Shown: piece after piece, positions 61,893-64,000 of the stretch | How positions within the stretch are numbered: the first letter of the stretch is position 1 | Layout of the letters: the number at the start of each line of letters is the position of its first letter | DNA from: Coprenecus sp902388455 | GTDB taxonomy: Bacteria; Bacteroidota; Bacteroidia; Bacteroidales; UBA932 | Length of the DNA stretch: 64,000 bases | NCBI GenBank assembly: GCA_963931615.1 | Contig: OZ007032.1 | Span: forward strand, 372,001 to 436,000 | Direction of reading: 5' to 3' | Translations under genes and position numbers: made by a program | Notes under the pieces: generated by a model | What the model was told of the DNA's origin: nothing | Databases searched by the model: none | The model's input: the letters and a program-made list of their open reading frames with translations, nothing else

Positions 61893-61906
61893 TTAACGAG
61901 TGTTAA
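61893..61906 (+). promoter_or_regulatory. Candidate operator (TTAAC-N4-GTTAA) before GLPGLI 4
   Basis: TTAACGAGTGTTAA; the weak -7-like TAAGATTA at 61934-61941 is 38 bp further, centre to centre. Confidence 0.55.
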
Positions 61907-61976
61907 ATCTTTGCAGTTGTCAAGTCTAAGTGCTAAGATTACATAAAATCAAAGCGATAACTTAAAAACTCACACC

Positions 61977-62945
61977 ATGTCATCTATCATCCGCAGCTTA
62001 TCGGCAACCCTTCTGTGCCTGTCTCTGTCGGCATTGGTTCTCCTCGGTCAGGACTTCATGTCCGGAGGATTCGCGATGTACGGAGACGGTAAGACACCTC
62101 CCTCTCCGTCTATAAAAGCAGTTGACTCAGTCCTGTTGGACACTGCCCTCCTGACAGTACGGTATAGGGCATCGTATTGGATGTATCCAGGAACATCGTC
62201 AAGCTGGCATGTCACCATGCTGCATGTGGGGGCCTCACACTCATTGTTCTATGATTTCACCGGCCATATAAAAGACAGATACGACTATATACTGGTGGAT
62301 AATCTGGATGATATGTGGAGTAATTCAAAGGCATTGGAAAAGGAACGTGCCGAGCAGCTGACCGCCTACGGAGACTTGGGTACTACGTCCGGATCGTACT
62401 TCTACCGTTCAGTGATGTATGATCACGGGACGGGAAAGTCCAAAGTGGTGGTTCCGGACATCTGGGTTCCGACACAGCCATACTACACTTACAGCCTGGC
62501 GCATGTCTACGAGGAGGATGTCCCGGAGCTGGAGTGGGAGATTACCGGGGAGCACGGCACTGTGGCGTCGTTCGACTGCCAGAAGGCCGAGTGCGACTTC
62601 CGGGGGCGCAGGTGGGAGGCGTGGTTCACCACGGAGATACCCGTTGGCGAAGGGCCATGGAAGCTCAGGGGACTGCCGGGTCTGATACTCTACGCCCGTG
62701 ACACCACCGGCCAGTACAGTTTCGAGGCGGTGTCCGTTACTGACAAGCCGGTGCCTTTCTACGACTATGCCTATGAGCAGGAAAAGAGGACTGCATACCG
62801 TAAGTTCAAGCGATATGAGCGCAGCTGTTTCCGCTGGCCGAAGTCCTTCAAAGAGAACACCTCCGTGTTCATCGTGACCGGCAACGGCATAGAGGAGGCT
62901 GACTATCAGAACTGGCGGATGCCCTACTATCCTATGGAATGGTGA
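61977..62945 (+). CDS. GLPGLI-family secreted protein 4 (tandem paralog)
   Basis: 322 residues, start MSSIIRSLSATLLCLSLSALVLLGQ (signal). It is close to 100% identical to paralog 3 over the C-terminal half (VYEEDVPELEWEITGEHGT to MPYYPMEW) but has a different central cassette (DYILVDNLDDMWSNSKALEK). The GLPGLILYARD motif is intact. The about 100-bp intergenic segment upstream is duplicated ahead of paralog 5. Confidence 0.88.
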   Translation: MSSIIRSLSATLLCLSLSALVLLGQDFMSGGFAMYGDGKTPPSPSIKAVDSVLLDTALLTVRYRASYWMYPGTSSSWHVTMLHVGASHSLFYDFTGHIKDRYDYILVDNLDDMWSNSKALEKERAEQLTAYGDLGTTSGSYFYRSVMYDHGTGKSKVVVPDIWVPTQPYYTYSLAHVYEEDVPELEWEITGEHGTVASFDCQKAECDFRGRRWEAWFTTEIPVGEGPWKLRGLPGLILYARDTTGQYSFEAVSVTDKPVPFYDYAYEQEKRTAYRKFKRYERSCFRWPKSFKENTSVFIVTGNGIEEADYQNWRMPYYPMEW

Positions 62946-62964
62946 GTGTCAAAATGCCAGAATG

Positions 62965-62978
62965 TTAACGAGTGTTAA
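62965..62978 (+). promoter_or_regulatory. Candidate operator (TTAAC-N4-GTTAA) before GLPGLI 5
   Basis: TTAACGAGTGTTAA, with TAAGATTG (one mismatch to TAnnTTTG) at 63006-63013, 38 bp centre to centre. Confidence 0.57.
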
Positions 62979-63049
62979 ATCTTTGCAGTTGTCAAGTCAA
63001 AGTGCTAAGATTGCATAAAATCAAAGCGATAACTTAAAAACTCACCACC

Positions 63050-64000
63050 ATGTCATCTATCATCCGCAGCTTATCAGCAACCCTTCTGTACCTGTCTCTG
63101 TCAGCATGGGTTCTCCTCGGTCAGGACTTCATGTCCGGAGGATTCGCGATATACGGAGACGGCAAGACACCTCCCTCATCGTCTATAAAAGCAGTTGACT
63201 CAGTCCTGTTGGACACGGCCCTCCTGACAGTACGGTATAGGGCATCGTATTGGATGTATCCAGGAGCATCGTCGAGATGGCATGTCACCATGCTGCACGT
63301 GGGGTCCTCGCACTCATTGTTCTATGATTTCTCCGCGCATATCCATAACAGGTACAGTTACATTCAAAAGGCCAAAGTGGAAAGCCTGCACTGGAGTGAC
63401 GAAGAAGGGGTAGAAGAATCTATAAGAGAACTTCACGAGAGTGTGGACGCTCACGGAGACTTGGGCACGTTCGGATCGTACTTCTACCGCTCCGTGATGT
63501 ATGATTACAGGACGGGAAAGTCCAAAGTGGTGGTTCCAGACATCTGGGCTCCGACACAGCCATACTACACTTACAGCCTGGCGCATATCTACGAGGAGGA
63601 TGTCTCGGAGCTGGAGTGGGAGATTACCGGGGAGCACGGCACTGTGGCGTCGTTCGACTGCCAGAAGGCCGAGTGCGACTTCCGGGGACGGAGGTGGGAG
63701 GCGTGGTTCACCACGGAGATACCGTTCAGTGAAGGGCCATGGAAGCTCAGGGGGCTGCCCGGCCTGATTCTCTACGCCCGGGACACTACGGGCCAGTACA
63801 GTTTTGAAGCGGTGTCCGTGACCGACGAGCCGGTGCCTTTCTATGATTACATATATGAGAATGAGAAGAAAACAACTTACCGCAAGTTCAAGCGATATGA
63901 GCGCAGCTGTTTCCGCTGGCCGAAGTCCTTCAAAGAGAACACCTCCGTGTTCATCGTGACCGGCAACGGCATCGAGGAGGCCGACTATCAGAACTGGCGG
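63050..64000 (+). CDS. GLPGLI-family secreted protein 5 (cut by window edge)
   Basis: 317 codons to the window edge, open throughout; by comparison with paralogs only about 8 residues and the stop are missing. Start MSSIIRSLSATLLYLSLSAW. The N-terminal and flanking parts follow paralog 4 (MSGGFAIYGDGKTPPS, PYYTYSLAH), while the central cassette follows paralog 3 (YSYIQKAKVESLHWSDEEG), so the gene is a mosaic. AECDFRGRRWEAWFTTEIP and GLPGLILYARD are intact. Confidence 0.87.
   Translation, partial: MSSIIRSLSATLLYLSLSAWVLLGQDFMSGGFAIYGDGKTPPSSSIKAVDSVLLDTALLTVRYRASYWMYPGASSRWHVTMLHVGSSHSLFYDFSAHIHNRYSYIQKAKVESLHWSDEEGVEESIRELHESVDAHGDLGTFGSYFYRSVMYDYRTGKSKVVVPDIWAPTQPYYTYSLAHIYEEDVSELEWEITGEHGTVASFDCQKAECDFRGRRWEAWFTTEIPFSEGPWKLRGLPGLILYARDTTGQYSFEAVSVTDEPVPFYDYIYENEKKTTYRKFKRYERSCFRWPKSFKENTSVFIVTGNGIEEADYQNWR

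Overview
The window is chromosomal DNA of a Bacteroidota (Bacteroidales-type) bacterium of moderate GC, mid-50s percent by eye. The evidence is promoter -7 boxes of the TAnnTTTG class in front of many genes, families typical of the phylum (GLPGLI, BACON-domain lipoproteins, DUF4252, TPR/AraC fused regulators, a CusA fused to an outer-membrane factor) and frequent lipoprotein signals. I cannot name genus or species. No rRNA, tRNA or CRISPR was recognised.

Layout. 1-13.9 kb is mostly housekeeping: recQ (truncated at the left edge), then a long rightward run of kdsD, an agmatinase-type ureohydrolase, nhaA, an FKBP lipoprotein, a large unknown membrane-anchored protein, a small membrane protein, an MsbA-like ABC exporter, an acyl-CoA/AMP ligase, dCMP deaminase and an S41 protease. 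13.9-17.1 kb is a leftward signalling operon: a kinase-like protein that lacks its phosphoacceptor His, a soluble histidine kinase and a response regulator with a PP2C-type phosphatase. dnaG diverges from it and overlaps a TPR/AraC regulator, followed by two secreted lipoproteins and a transglutaminase-type lipoprotein (to 26.8 kb). 27.5-33.3 kb holds a YitT-type protein, a MATE exporter, an ECF sigma/anti-sigma pair flanked by two DUF4252 proteins, and a thioredoxin-like lipoprotein. A DUF234-type ATPase lies between two 52-bp direct repeats (33.3-34.9 kb). 34.9-40.9 kb is a heavy-metal efflux operon (His-rich protein, CusB, and CusA fused to a TolC-like factor). recA, trpS and cutC follow.

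44.4-46 kb carries a REP-associated tyrosine transposase (RAYT, HUH/Y1 type) immediately followed by a four-unit tandem array of paired palindromes. The same paired palindrome (15-bp CACCTTCGGAAGGTG, two copies 38-39 bp apart, units repeating every 117-118 bp) recurs at six other intergenic places in the window. Together they look like a REPtron: a RAYT plus its dispersed non-autonomous repeats. A second, architecturally similar family with a 105-bp period sits at 53.9-54.3 kb.

47.6-64 kb is the other notable region. It has two two-component systems (NarL type and OmpR/EnvZ-RprXY type). The second is divergent from two GLPGLI genes and a TonB-receptor-like outer-membrane protein, followed by a frameshifted AAA/PD-(D/E)XK gene, a truncated GLPGLI gene and three tandem GLPGLI paralogs (the last runs off the right edge). 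A palindrome TTAAC-N4-GTTAA lies upstream of the kinase gene and of GLPGLI genes. In four of five cases its centre is exactly 38 bp from the centre of a -7-like box. I infer that the OmpR-type regulator controls itself and a GLPGLI/outer-membrane regulon.
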